Source: Pseudomonas sp. 10S4
Lineage (GTDB): Bacteria > Pseudomonadota > Gammaproteobacteria > Pseudomonadales > Pseudomonadaceae
Reading direction: 5' to 3'
Assembly (NCBI RefSeq): GCF_034344865.1
Contig: NZ_CP133774.1
Coordinates: 930,001-994,000 of the forward strand
DNA length: 64,000 bases
Both the position numbers and the translations under genes were made by a program. Below the pieces are notes generated by a model. It saw only the letters and a program-made list of their open reading frames with translations, did no database searches and was not told the origin of the DNA. This document shows positions 56,631 through 64,000 of the stretch, one piece after another (positions within the stretch are counted from its first letter, which is position 1; each line of letters opens with the position of its first letter).

Positions 56631-57764
56631 TTATACGCTCGCTGCTGGCACAGGTATGGCGATGACTCGCCAGTCATCGCCAACCGCGCGAATTTCGATG
56701 ATTTTGAGCTCGGGCGCATCCTTCATTTGCGCGAGCGGCCAGTCCAGCAATGGGCGCGCGGACGAGCCTAAAAATTTGCCGGCAATAAAGATCTGGAATT
56801 CATCCACCAGACCTTGCTGGGCAAACGCGCCGGCCAGACGCGGGCCGGCTTCGACCAAGACTTCATTGACCCCACGATGGGCGAGTTCGACCAGCAATTT
56901 GCGCAAGTCGACCAAGCCATCGTCGCCGGCCACGATCAGGCATTCCGGGCCGTTGGCATATTGCTCTTCGATGGCCATGCAGGTGGCGACCAGCGCCGGG
57001 CCAGCCTTGAAGAACGGCGCATCCAGCGGCACGCGCAAACGGCCGTCGATCAGCACACGCAGCGGCGGACGGCTCATGGCCAACGCGGTTTGTTCAGCGT
57101 CCAGACCCAGTTCAGCGGCACGCACGGTCAACCGCGCATTGTCCGCCAGCACCGTGTCGGCGCCGGTCAGCACCACGCTGGCCTGGGCACGCAGGCGTTG
57201 TACCGCCGAACGGGCGGCCGGGCCGGTGATCCATTGGCTTTCGCCGCTTTCCATCGCCGTGCGACCGTCCAGGCTCATGGCCAACTTGACCCGCACGAAC
57301 GGCAAGCCGTGTTCCATGCGCTTGAGGAAGCCTTCGTTGAGCTTGCGCGCTTCGCCTTCCAGCACACCGCTTTCGGTAGCAATACCGGCCTGGGCCAATC
57401 GCGCCATGCCGCGACCGGCGACCGACGGGTTAGGGTCCTGCATCGCCGCAACCACACGGGCGACACCGGCGTTCACCAGCGCATCGGCGCAGGGCGGCGT
57501 GTGACCATGGTGGCTGCAAGGTTCGAGGGTTACGTATGCAGTGGCGCCGCGAGCCTTATCGCCAGCAGCGCGCAAGGCGTGGACTTCGGCGTGAGGTTCG
57601 CCGGTGCGCACGTGCCAGCCTTCGCCGACAATCTGCCCGTCCCGCACGATCACGCAGCCCACCCGAGGGTTTGGGTGAGTCGTGTAGTGACCTTTGCGCG
57701 CCAGTTCCAGCGCGCGGGCCATGTAATGGGCGTCGAGGATGGCTTGTTCTGGGGAGGTGGTCAT
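56631..57764 (-). CDS. ribD: Bifunctional riboflavin deaminase/reductase RibD
   Basis: A 377-residue fusion. The N-terminal deaminase has zinc ligands HAEVHAL and [15 protein letters not shown]; the C-terminal reductase has [20 protein letters not shown] and a nucleotide-binding [11 protein letters not shown]. It performs steps two and three of the pathway. The start overlaps the nrdR stop by four bases. Confidence 0.97.
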   Translation of the reverse strand: MTTSPEQAILDAHYMARALELARKGHYTTHPNPRVGCVIVRDGQIVGEGWHVRTGEPHAEVHALRAAGDKARGATAYVTLEPCSHHGHTPPCADALVNAGVARVVAAMQDPNPSVAGRGMARLAQAGIATESGVLEGEARKLNEGFLKRMEHGLPFVRVKLAMSLDGRTAMESGESQWITGPAARSAVQRLRAQASVVLTGADTVLADNARLTVRAAELGLDAEQTALAMSRPPLRVLIDGRLRVPLDAPFFKAGPALVATCMAIEEQYANGPECLIVAGDDGLVDLRKLLVELAHRGVNEVLVEAGPRLAGAFAQQGLVDEFQIFIAGKFLGSSARPLLDWPLAQMKDAPELKIIEIRAVGDDWRVIAIPVPAASV

Positions 57765-58225
57765 TCTTTCACCGGCTCACGGGCCAGGCGATCGATCTCT
57801 TCGCGGAACTCGTTGAGGTCCTGAAAGCGCCGATACACGGAAGCGAAGCGAATGTAGGCGACTTCGTCGAGCTTTTGCAGCTCGGCCATCACCAGTTCAC
57901 CGACCACGAGGGATTTGACCTCGCGTTCGCCGGTGGCGCGCAGTTTGTGTTTGATGTGCACCAGCGACGATTCGAGGCGTTCGACACTCACCGGACGCTT
58001 CTCCAGCGCCCGCTGCATACCGGCGCGCAGTTTTTCTTCGTCGAACGGCTGACGGCTGCCGTCGGTTTTGATCAGGCGCGGCAACACCAGTTCGGCGGTC
58101 TCGAACGTCGTGAAACGTTCGCCGCAGGCCAGGCATTCACGCCGGCGGCGCACCTGTTCGCCCTCGGCGACCAGACGCGAGTCGATGACCTTGGTGTCGT
58201 TGGCACCGCAGAAGGGACAGTGCAT
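57761..58225 (-). CDS. nrdR: Transcriptional repressor NrdR
   Basis: A 154-residue regulator: a zinc ribbon ([34 protein letters not shown]) and an ATP-cone ([20 protein letters not shown]). It represses ribonucleotide reductase genes according to dATP/ATP. ATG 58225 begins the zinc ribbon. nrdR leading the ribD operon is conserved in many bacteria. Confidence 0.97.
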   Translation of the reverse strand: MHCPFCGANDTKVIDSRLVAEGEQVRRRRECLACGERFTTFETAELVLPRLIKTDGSRQPFDEEKLRAGMQRALEKRPVSVERLESSLVHIKHKLRATGEREVKSLVVGELVMAELQKLDEVAYIRFASVYRRFQDLNEFREEIDRLAREPVKE

Positions 58226-58341
58226 GGTGGCAGGCAACAAAAAAGGGAGGGCCATGGTAGCGCATCCCGGTGGCAAGACAAGCCATAGGGTTTGCGGTAT
58301 ACAGACGAGCTATTATGGATGTCACCTTGCTGGAGCCTTAA

Positions 58342-58805
58342 ATGTCCCTAAGACCGCTCGTCCTGCTCAGTATTTTAAGCCTGCTGGTGGCCTGCGGCAG
58401 CAATGCACCCAAGCCCCAGCCACCGACGCCGGGCCCCGCGCCGCAACAGGCGCAGAAAAAGCCAAGGAGTCGGCTGACCTCGGCCCACTGCCCGCTTTTC
58501 AGCGTGAACTGAGCGGCACCCTGCAAGGCGTGCCGGCCGGTGCCGAAGTTGAGCTGGCGTTGCTGGTGATCGACGACAAATCCCGTCCGCAACAGTTGCT
58601 GGCCAGCTCCAGCCTGATCGGTACCAACCAAGTGCTGCCGTTTCGCCTGCGTTTCAATCCGGAATCCTTCCCGGTCGGCGCTCGCGTTGAACTACGTGGC
58701 CGCGCCAGCCAGTCCGGTCAGTTGATATTGCACTTGCCGGCCGTGCGCGTTGAGCAAGCCACCACCCAGGCCTTGGGCCAGCTGCAATTCGTCAAAGCAC
58801 CATGA
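58342..58805 (+). CDS. YbaY/YscW-like lipoprotein (one frameshift)
   Basis: About 155 residues. ATG 58342 starts a lipoprotein signal with lipobox LLVAC (cysteine 18) and a proline-rich linker. One A is missing from the run near 58455; repaired, the reading becomes KESADLGPLPAFQRELSGTL and the YscW/YbaY-type beta domain (AEVELALLVIDDKSRPQQLL ... RGRASQSGQLILHLPAVRV) follows. The frame as written ends at 58512. The TGA overlaps the next ATG. Confidence 0.83.
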
Positions 58806-59458
58806 TTGCACCGCTCGACCTGCAACAGGCATTGGGTGAACTGCTCGGTGACGCACAGCTTGTTGCTTGTGAGTTGCCGGACACTGACTTGAAGCTTTGG
58901 CTGATCGACGGCGACAACATGGATCGCGCCTTCAGCCCCGAAGAAACCCGGCGGATTCTGCACGAGCCGCCGTACTGGAGTTTCTGCTGGGCCAGCGGCT
59001 TGGCGGTGGCGCGTTATCTCGCTGAGTTTCCTGAGTGGGTCAAAGGCAAACGGGTGCTGGATTTCGGCGCCGGTTCCGGCGTGGCGGGGATTGCCGCCGT
59101 GAAAGCCGGGGCGCTGGAAGTGGTGGCCTGTGACCTGGACCCACTGGCGATTGCCGCGTGTCGGGCGAATGCTGAACTCAATGATGTGGAGCTCAATTAC
59201 TCGGCGGATTTCTTTGCCGAGGCGGATCGGTTTGATCTGATTCTCGTCGCCGACGTGCTGTATGACCGGGCGAATCTGCCGCTACTCGATGAGTTTTTGA
59301 GTCGTGGCCAGGAAGCGTTGGTCGCGGATTCGCGGGTGAGGGATTTTCGTCATCCGTTGTACCGGCGCATCGAGATGCTCGAGGCCATGACCTTGCCGGA
59401 CCTGGCCGAGCCCGAAGAGTTTCGGCATGTGAGCCTTTACCATGCGCGGCGCGGCTAG
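58802..59458 (+). CDS. Class I SAM-dependent methyltransferase
   Basis: A 218-residue protein with the SAM-binding motif VLDFGAGSGVAGIAAVKAG followed by EVVACDLDPLAIAACRANAE and a DLILVADVLYDRANL motif four, as in protein-lysine methyltransferases of the METTL/EtfB type. The target is not known. ATG 58802 overlaps the lipoprotein stop (ATGA). Confidence 0.88.
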   Translation: MIAPLDLQQALGELLGDAQLVACELPDTDLKLWLIDGDNMDRAFSPEETRRILHEPPYWSFCWASGLAVARYLAEFPEWVKGKRVLDFGAGSGVAGIAAVKAGALEVVACDLDPLAIAACRANAELNDVELNYSADFFAEADRFDLILVADVLYDRANLPLLDEFLSRGQEALVADSRVRDFRHPLYRRIEMLEAMTLPDLAEPEEFRHVSLYHARRG

Positions 59459-59462
59459 AAGC

Positions 59463-59556
59463 ATCGCGAGCAAGCTCGCTCCCACAGTTGTTTTGTGTCG
59501 ATCACAAAATCCTCGTTCGCCACAATTCCAATGTGGGAGCGAGCTTGCTCGCGATA
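59463..59556. repeat. REPIN, GTGGGAGCGAGC type
   Basis: Arms CGCGAGCAAGCTCGCTCCCA and TGGGAGCGAGCTTGCTCGCG between the methyltransferase and thioredoxin genes. It differs from the other G-type copies by an A in the core (GAGC for GGGC). Confidence 0.9.
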
Positions 59557-59655
59557 ACGTCCTGTCAGCCAATACCTCTCCAACAGCCACCCCGCTTCCG
59601 GCCAGCCCCCACCAAGCCGTATAGTTGCCTCATTCACGCTTCCAAGAGATCCCCC

Positions 59656-60528
59656 ATGAGTCAGGAAACGCCGTACATCTTCGACGCCACGACTGCTGAT
59701 TTCGACCAGTCGGTGATCGAGAACTCTTTTCACAAACCGGTGCTGGTGGATTTCTGGGCCGAATGGTGTGCGCCATGCAAGGCGCTGATGCCGATGCTGC
59801 AAACCATCGCCGAGAGTTATCAGGGCGAGTTGCTGCTGGCCAAGGTCAATTGCGACGTCGAGCCGGACATCGTCTCGCGCTTCGGCATTCGCAGCCTGCC
59901 GACCGTGGTGCTGTTCAAGGACGGTCAACCGGTGGACGGTTTTGCCGGTGCGCAACCGGAATCCGCCGTCCGCGCGATGCTTGAACCGCACGTACAAATG
60001 CCGCCGCCGGCCGCTGCCGATCCGTTCGAACAGGCTCAGGCGTTGTTCGACGAAGGTCGTTTCGCCGACGCCGAAGCCATCCTCAAGGTGCTGCTGGGCG
60101 AAGACAATACCAACGCGAAAGCGCTGATCCTTTATGCGCGTTGCCTCACCGAGCGCGGTGAATTGGGTGAAGCGCAAACCGTGCTCGACGCGGTCAAGAC
60201 CGATGAGCACAAAGCCGCCCTGGCCGGCGCCAAGGCGCAGATCCAATTCCTGGGTCAGGCCAAGGATTTGCCGGATGCCGCCGACCTGAAAGCGCGCCTG
60301 GCGAAAAACCCGCAGGACGATGAAGCGGTCTATCAACTGGCGATCCAGCAACTCGCTCGCCAGCAATACGAGCCGGCGCTGGATTCGCTGCTGAAGCTGT
60401 TCATCCGCAACCGCAGCTACAGCGAAGGCTTGCCGCACAAGACCTTGCTGCAGGTGTTCGAATTGCTGGGCAACGATCACCCATTGGTGACCACGTACCG
60501 CCGCAAGTTGTTTGCCGCGCTGTATTAA
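59656..60528 (+). CDS. CnoX/YbbN-like thioredoxin-TPR protein
   Basis: A 290-residue protein: an N-terminal thioredoxin domain with active site W37-C-A-P-C41, then TPR-like helices (DPFEQAQALFDEGRFADAEA, YQLAIQQLARQQYEPALDSL). E. coli CnoX has lost one active cysteine; this one keeps both, as do many CnoX forms, so redox activity is likely. The family holds oxidised substrates for GroEL. ATG 59656 is 15 bases after GAGA; single gene. Confidence 0.92.
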   Translation: MSQETPYIFDATTADFDQSVIENSFHKPVLVDFWAEWCAPCKALMPMLQTIAESYQGELLLAKVNCDVEPDIVSRFGIRSLPTVVLFKDGQPVDGFAGAQPESAVRAMLEPHVQMPPPAAADPFEQAQALFDEGRFADAEAILKVLLGEDNTNAKALILYARCLTERGELGEAQTVLDAVKTDEHKAALAGAKAQIQFLGQAKDLPDAADLKARLAKNPQDDEAVYQLAIQQLARQQYEPALDSLLKLFIRNRSYSEGLPHKTLLQVFELLGNDHPLVTTYRRKLFAALY

Positions 60529-60558
60529 AGATCAAAAGATCGCAGCCTTCGGCAGCTC

Positions 60559-60909
60559 CTACGCTGGCTCGCGCCAGCTATAGAGCGGCGTATCCCCGCC
60601 GCTCACTACTTTCACATCCGCACAATGACGCAAGCGCACTAGCAAGCGTTTGCCCGAGGCCGCGCTGCCGGTCAGTCCTTCCAGTTGTTCCAGCAAATCC
60701 GGCCCGCTCAATTGCCCGGCCTTGCGCAGCAGGTCCTTGGCAATCTGCCACAGCGCCTCATCCTGGTTCACAGGTTTGGCTGCAGGGGCGCTGGCCTCTT
60801 CGGTTTTGCTCACCTGCAACTGCGCGCCGAGCCGTGCCCAGTCGCTATCGTCCAGCTCCAGGGTCAAATCCACCGGCCAGTCGCCGATGCTTCCGCGTAT
60901 TCGCAACAT
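60559..60909 (-). CDS. Conserved hypothetical protein
   Basis: A 116-residue protein (MLRIRGSIGDWPVDLTLELD ... LLVRLRHCADVKVVSGGDTP). No domain recognised. A homologue sits at this point in P. aeruginosa, which supports it as a real gene. The preferred start at 60909 drops a cysteine-rich extension. It converges on the CnoX-like gene. Confidence 0.75.
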   Translation of the reverse strand: MLRIRGSIGDWPVDLTLELDDSDWARLGAQLQVSKTEEASAPAAKPVNQDEALWQIAKDLLRKAGQLSGPDLLEQLEGLTGSAASGKRLLVRLRHCADVKVVSGGDTPLYSWREPA

Positions 60910-60994
60910 AGGTCTGCTCCTGCACATTTCTGACATGCATGCTCCCATGGGTCTTGTGCAACGCCAAGCGGACGGTCAAACTCTCCGCACTTTC

Positions 60995-61012
60995 GTTATA
61001 AGATTACATAAC
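60995..61012. promoter_or_regulatory. Possible Zur box before the ZrgA-like gene
   Basis: GTTATAAGATTACATAAC is a near-palindrome resembling the GTTAT...ATAAC sites to which Zur binds in Pseudomonas. It lies 33 bases before the start of a histidine-rich zinc protein. Confidence 0.5.
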
Positions 61013-61044
61013 AAACTCTTCACTTTACTTTCCGGAGACCCGCC

Positions 61045-61635
61045 ATGCGTCGTCTGCTGCTCGCTCTGCCGTTTGCCCTGTTGCCGCTGGCCGTTGCTCA
61101 TGCTGCCAATGAACCTGAACACGGCAGCCTCGGCGCCCATGAACATGGCGTCGGTCGCCTGAACGCGGCGCTGGACGGCCAGACCCTGGAGCTGGAGCTG
61201 GAAAGCCCGGCGATGAACCTGGTGGGCTTCGAACACGCCGCCACCACTGACGCCGACAAAGCCAAAGTCGCCGCCGCCCGTGCACGCCTGGAAAACCCGC
61301 TGGTGCTGTTCAACCTGCCTGCAGCGGCCGGTTGCAAGGTCGCGACCCAGGAACTGGAAAGCCCGCTGTTCGGCGACAAGCCTGACGCCGACGATCATGA
61401 CGACGATGACCACGCCGAAGCGGACAAGGACGGTCACGAGCATCACCATGACCACAGCGAAATCCACGCCCACTACCAATTCAGCTGCTCGGCACCTGGC
61501 GCGCTGAAGACCCTGGACCTGGCGACGATCTTCAATACCTTCCCGGCGACCCAGAAAATTCAGGTACAACTGATCGGCCCGAGCGGCCAGCAAGGCGTTG
61601 AAGTGACGGCGAAGGCTGCATCGCTCAACTTCTGA
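61045..61635 (+). CDS. zrgA: ZrgA-like zinc-binding exported protein (DUF2796)
   Basis: A 196-residue protein with signal peptide RLLLALPFALLPLAVAHA. It is histidine-rich at the mature start (EPEHGSLGAHEHGVGRLN) and in a loop near 113-140 (DDHDDDDHAEAD ... HEHHHDHSEIHAH), which should bind zinc. DUF2796/ZrgA proteins work with zinc uptake systems and are Zur-regulated in Vibrio. The ABC genes follow after a REPIN. Confidence 0.9.
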   Translation: MRRLLLALPFALLPLAVAHAANEPEHGSLGAHEHGVGRLNAALDGQTLELELESPAMNLVGFEHAATTDADKAKVAAARARLENPLVLFNLPAAAGCKVATQELESPLFGDKPDADDHDDDDHAEADKDGHEHHHDHSEIHAHYQFSCSAPGALKTLDLATIFNTFPATQKIQVQLIGPSGQQGVEVTAKAASLNF

Positions 61636-61650
61636 TCAACCCCCGCCCCT

Positions 61651-61744
61651 TGTAGGAGCGAGGCTTGCCCGCGAAGAGGCCGTCACATTCAGCAGAGATG
61701 TCGACTGTAAGATCGCTTTCGCGGGCAAGCCTCGCTCCTACAGG
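61651..61744. repeat. REPIN, GTAGGAGCGAGGC type
   Basis: Arms TAGGAGCGAGGCTTGCCCGC and GCGGGCAAGCCTCGCTCCTA between zrgA and the ABC genes. A third REP core (GAGGCTTGCCCGCG) distinct from the two common ones of this window. Confidence 0.88.
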
Positions 61745-61791
61745 GATCGGGGTTGTAGCTGTAATCAAGACAAACCCATGAAATCGGCGCT

Positions 61792-62501
61792 ATGACCCAA
61801 GCACTCATCGAACTGTCCGACCTGGGCTTCAGTTGGCCCGGTCACCCGCCGCTGCTGGATATCCCGGCCTTTCGCCTGGAAGCCGGGGAAACCCTGTTCC
61901 TCAAGGGCCCCAGCGCGCAGGCAAGACCACCCTGCTCGGCCTGCTCGGCGGTGTGCAGAAGCCCGATCGTGGCAGCATCCGTTTGCTCGGCCAGGAACTG
62001 ACCGAGCTCGGTGCCGGCGCCCGTGACCGTTTCCGCGTCGATCACACCGGCTACATCTTCCAGCAGTTCAACTTGCTGCCGTTCCTCTCGGTGCGCGAGA
62101 ACGCCGAGTTGCCCTGCCACTTCTCCAAGCTGCGCGCCGAACGGGCGAAACAGCGCCACGGCAGCGTCGATCAAGCGGCGGCCACCCTCCTCGCTCATTT
62201 GGGCTTGAAGGATGAAAGCATCCTCAGCCGCCGCGCCGATTCGTTGTCCATCGGCCAGCAACAACGGGTCGCCGCCGCACGGGCGTTGATCGGTCAGCCG
62301 GAACTGGTGATCGCCGACGAACCGACCTCGGCCCTGGATTACGACGCTCGCGAGAACTTCATTCGCTTGTTGTTCGCCGAATGCCGCGAAGCCGGGTCGA
62401 GCCTGTTGTTCGTCAGCCACGACCAGAGCCTCGCGCCGCTGTTCGATCGCAACCTGTCGCTGGCCGAGCTTAATCGCGCCGCCACCCCGTTCGAGGTCTG
62501 A
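61792..62501 (+). CDS. ABC transporter ATP-binding protein (frameshift in Walker A)
   Basis: About 236 residues of the MacB/LolD type. One G is missing near 61915, inside the Walker A: KGPS then should read GAGKTTLLGLLGGVQ. The remaining motifs are intact (FQQFNLLPFLSVREN, LSIGQQQRVAAARALIG, ELVIADEPTSALD, SHDQS). As written no frame holds both halves of the nucleotide site. It pairs with the permease two bases downstream. Confidence 0.9.
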
Positions 62502-62502
62502 G

Positions 62503-63768
62503 ATGTATTTGTTTCGTCTAGCCCTGGCCAGCCTGGCTAACCGCCGCTTCACCGCGATCCTCACCGCGTTCGCCATCGCCCTGTCGGTCTGCCTGCTTTT
62601 AGCCGTTGAACGTGTGCGCACTGAAGCCAAGGCCAGTTTCGCCAGCACCATCAGCGGCACCGACCTGATCGTCGGCGCCCGCTCCGGTTCGGTGAACCTG
62701 TTGCTGTACTCGGTGTTTCGCATCGGCAACGCCACCAACAACATCCGTTGGGACAGCTTCGAACACTTCGCCAACAACCCGAAAGTGAAGTGGGCGATCC
62801 CGATGTCCCTCGGCGATTCCCATCGCGGTTATCGGGTAATGGGCACCACCGAGGCGTACTTCGAGCATTATCAGTACGGCCATCAGCAACACCTGGAACT
62901 GGCCGACGGCCGCGCCTTTGCCACCGACCCGTTCGAAGTGGTTCTCGGCGCCGAAGTGGCGGATGCCTTGCACTACAAACTCGGCGACAAACTGGTGCTG
63001 GCCCACGGCGTGGCCGTGATCAGCCTGGTCAAGCACGACGACAAGCCATTCACCGTGGTCGGCATTCTCAAACGCACCGGCACCCCGGTGGACCGCACGT
63101 TGCACATTAGCCTCGGCGGGATGGAAGCGATCCATATCGACTGGCACAACGGCGTGCCCGCGCAGGGCAAAGGCCGGATCAGTGCCGACCAGGCGCGCAA
63201 CATGGACCTGACACCGCAAGCGATCACCGCGTTCATGCTCGGTCTCAACAGCAAGATTTCGACCTTCGCGGTCCAGCGTGAAATCAACGAATTCCTTGGC
63301 GAACCGATGCTGGCGATCCTGCCGGGCGTTGCATTGCAGGAGCTGTGGAGTTTGATGAGCACGGCGGAGAAAGCCCTGTTCGTGGTCTCGTTGTTTGTGG
63401 TGTTGACCGGGTTGATCGGCATGCTCACGGCGATTCTCACCAGCCTCAATGAACGGCGGCGCGAGATGGCGATTCTGCGTTCGGTGGGTGCACGGCCATG
63501 GCACATCGCAACGCTGTTGGTACTGGAGGCGTTTGCCCTGGCGTTGTCCGGAGTGATTGCCGGCGTGGCGTTGTTGTATGTGTGCATCGCGGCGGCGCAA
63601 GGTTATGTGCAGGCCAATTACGGCTTGTACTTGCCACTGTCATGGCCGAGCGAATATGAATGGACGTTGCTCGGTGGCATCCTGATCGCCGCGCTGCTGA
63701 TGGGCAGCGTGCCGGCCTGGCGTGCGTATCGCCAATCGTTGGCCGATGGCCTGTCGATCCGTTTATGA
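62503..63768 (+). CDS. ABC transporter permease (FtsX/MacB type)
   Basis: A 421-residue membrane protein with a start helix (ANRRFTAILTAFAIALSVCL), a large periplasmic domain and three C-terminal helices (ALFVVSLFVVLTGLIGMLTA, LVLEAFALALSGVIAGVALL, LLGGILIAALLMGSVPAWRA), preceded by the coupling text NERRREMAILRSVGARPW. It belongs to the LolC/FtsX superfamily; the substrate is unknown, but linkage to zrgA suggests metal or envelope homeostasis. Confidence 0.92.
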   Translation: MYLFRLALASLANRRFTAILTAFAIALSVCLLLAVERVRTEAKASFASTISGTDLIVGARSGSVNLLLYSVFRIGNATNNIRWDSFEHFANNPKVKWAIPMSLGDSHRGYRVMGTTEAYFEHYQYGHQQHLELADGRAFATDPFEVVLGAEVADALHYKLGDKLVLAHGVAVISLVKHDDKPFTVVGILKRTGTPVDRTLHISLGGMEAIHIDWHNGVPAQGKGRISADQARNMDLTPQAITAFMLGLNSKISTFAVQREINEFLGEPMLAILPGVALQELWSLMSTAEKALFVVSLFVVLTGLIGMLTAILTSLNERRREMAILRSVGARPWHIATLLVLEAFALALSGVIAGVALLYVCIAAAQGYVQANYGLYLPLSWPSEYEWTLLGGILIAALLMGSVPAWRAYRQSLADGLSIRL

Positions 63769-63779
63769 GGACGTTAAAG

Positions 63780-64000
63780 ATGCCCCGCGCTCTGTTCGCG
63801 CTGTTGATGCTGGTCGCCCTGCCGCTGTGGGCGGCCGAGCCGAAGGATTTGACCTGGCAGGAAATGATCCCGCCGGACGCCCCGGCGGAAGTGCCGAACA
63901 TGACGCCGCTGCATGATCTGTCACAGATGAGCAGCGCGCTTGAATCGGCCCCGGCCGCCAAGCAGGATTTGCCCAATGCGCCGGTGGTGAAAAGCCTCGA
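63780..64000 (+). CDS. DUF3299-like exported protein (partial, runs off the window)
   Basis: Starts at ATG 63780, 12 bases after the permease, with signal peptide RALFALLMLVALPLWAA followed by EPKDLTWQEMIPPDAPAEVP. The WQEMIP text is typical of DUF3299 proteins, which accompany this transporter. Only about 73 residues lie inside the window; the function is not known. Confidence 0.75.
   Translation, partial: MPRALFALLMLVALPLWAAEPKDLTWQEMIPPDAPAEVPNMTPLHDLSQMSSALESAPAAKQDLPNAPVVKSL

Noticed and set aside
130..61744. CRISPR array from the repeated GTGGCGAGGG and GTGGGAGCGGGC units
   Set aside because: The repeats are scattered, inverted and paired, not evenly spaced in tandem with unique spacers; they are REPINs.
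1..64000. tRNA or rRNA genes
   Set aside because: No cloverleaf-like or rRNA-like stretch was noticed in any intergenic region; all gaps are accounted for by repeats, promoters or short non-coding DNA.

Overview
The window is chromosomal DNA of a Pseudomonas of the fluorescens type. Evidence: high GC coding sequence, a gene order that on both flanks matches what I remember of P. aeruginosa PAO1 (mpl, ethanolamine genes, GNAT, dedA, M90 peptidase, ppa on the left; xseB, ispA, dxs, ribA, pgpA, thiL, nusB, ribH, ribB, ribE, ribD, nrdR and onward on the right), and at least twelve paired REP elements (REPIN type) of the two kinds common in fluorescent pseudomonads.

Left core (1-11.4 kb). After the first codons of mpl comes an ethanolamine module: a sigma-54 activator (EatR-like, minus strand), acetaldehyde dehydrogenase, an ethanolamine permease, and the B12-dependent lyase EutB/EutC. 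Near-consensus sigma-54 promoters precede the dehydrogenase and the permease. Then follow a GNAT, a DedA membrane protein, an M90 metallopeptidase and inorganic pyrophosphatase.

Accessory block (11.4-44 kb). Between ppa and xseB lie: (a) a frameshifted S24 repressor; (b) an orphan type VI secretion island: hcp behind a sigma-54-like promoter with three repeated palindromic sites, vgrG, a SleB-like cell-wall hydrolase, a signal-peptide partner protein, a Tle3-type phospholipase, its Tla3 adaptor and a PAAR protein; (c) about 9 kb of unusual lipid/acyl chemistry: a PAP2-desaturase fusion, two related GNATs, an alpha/beta hydrolase, a PF10118 diiron-type protein, a second desaturase, a GH3-family acyl-adenylating enzyme and a Rieske oxygenase. 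I do not recognise this set as a described pathway and rate it the most interesting object here; (d) an AT-rich patch with an orphan WHH-nuclease toxin tip and three immunity-like genes; (e) the six-gene mag operon (MagA-F) built round an alpha-2-macroglobulin-like protein.

Right core (44-64 kb). xseB-ispA-dxs, B12 receptor BtuB and binding protein BtuF, riboflavin genes with nusB, thiL and pgpA, nrdR, a YbaY-like lipoprotein, a methyltransferase, a CnoX-like thioredoxin, and a ZrgA-like zinc protein with an ABC transporter behind a possible Zur box. The B12 uptake genes would serve the cobalamin-dependent EutBC at the left end.

Sequence quality matters for reading this window. Over a dozen genes carry single-base frameshifts, mostly one base missing from a homopolymer run, and the dehydrogenase has three +1/-1 pairs. 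I treat these as probable sequence errors and give the gene extents as if intact, marking where the frame breaks. No rRNA, tRNA, CRISPR array or intact insertion sequence was seen.
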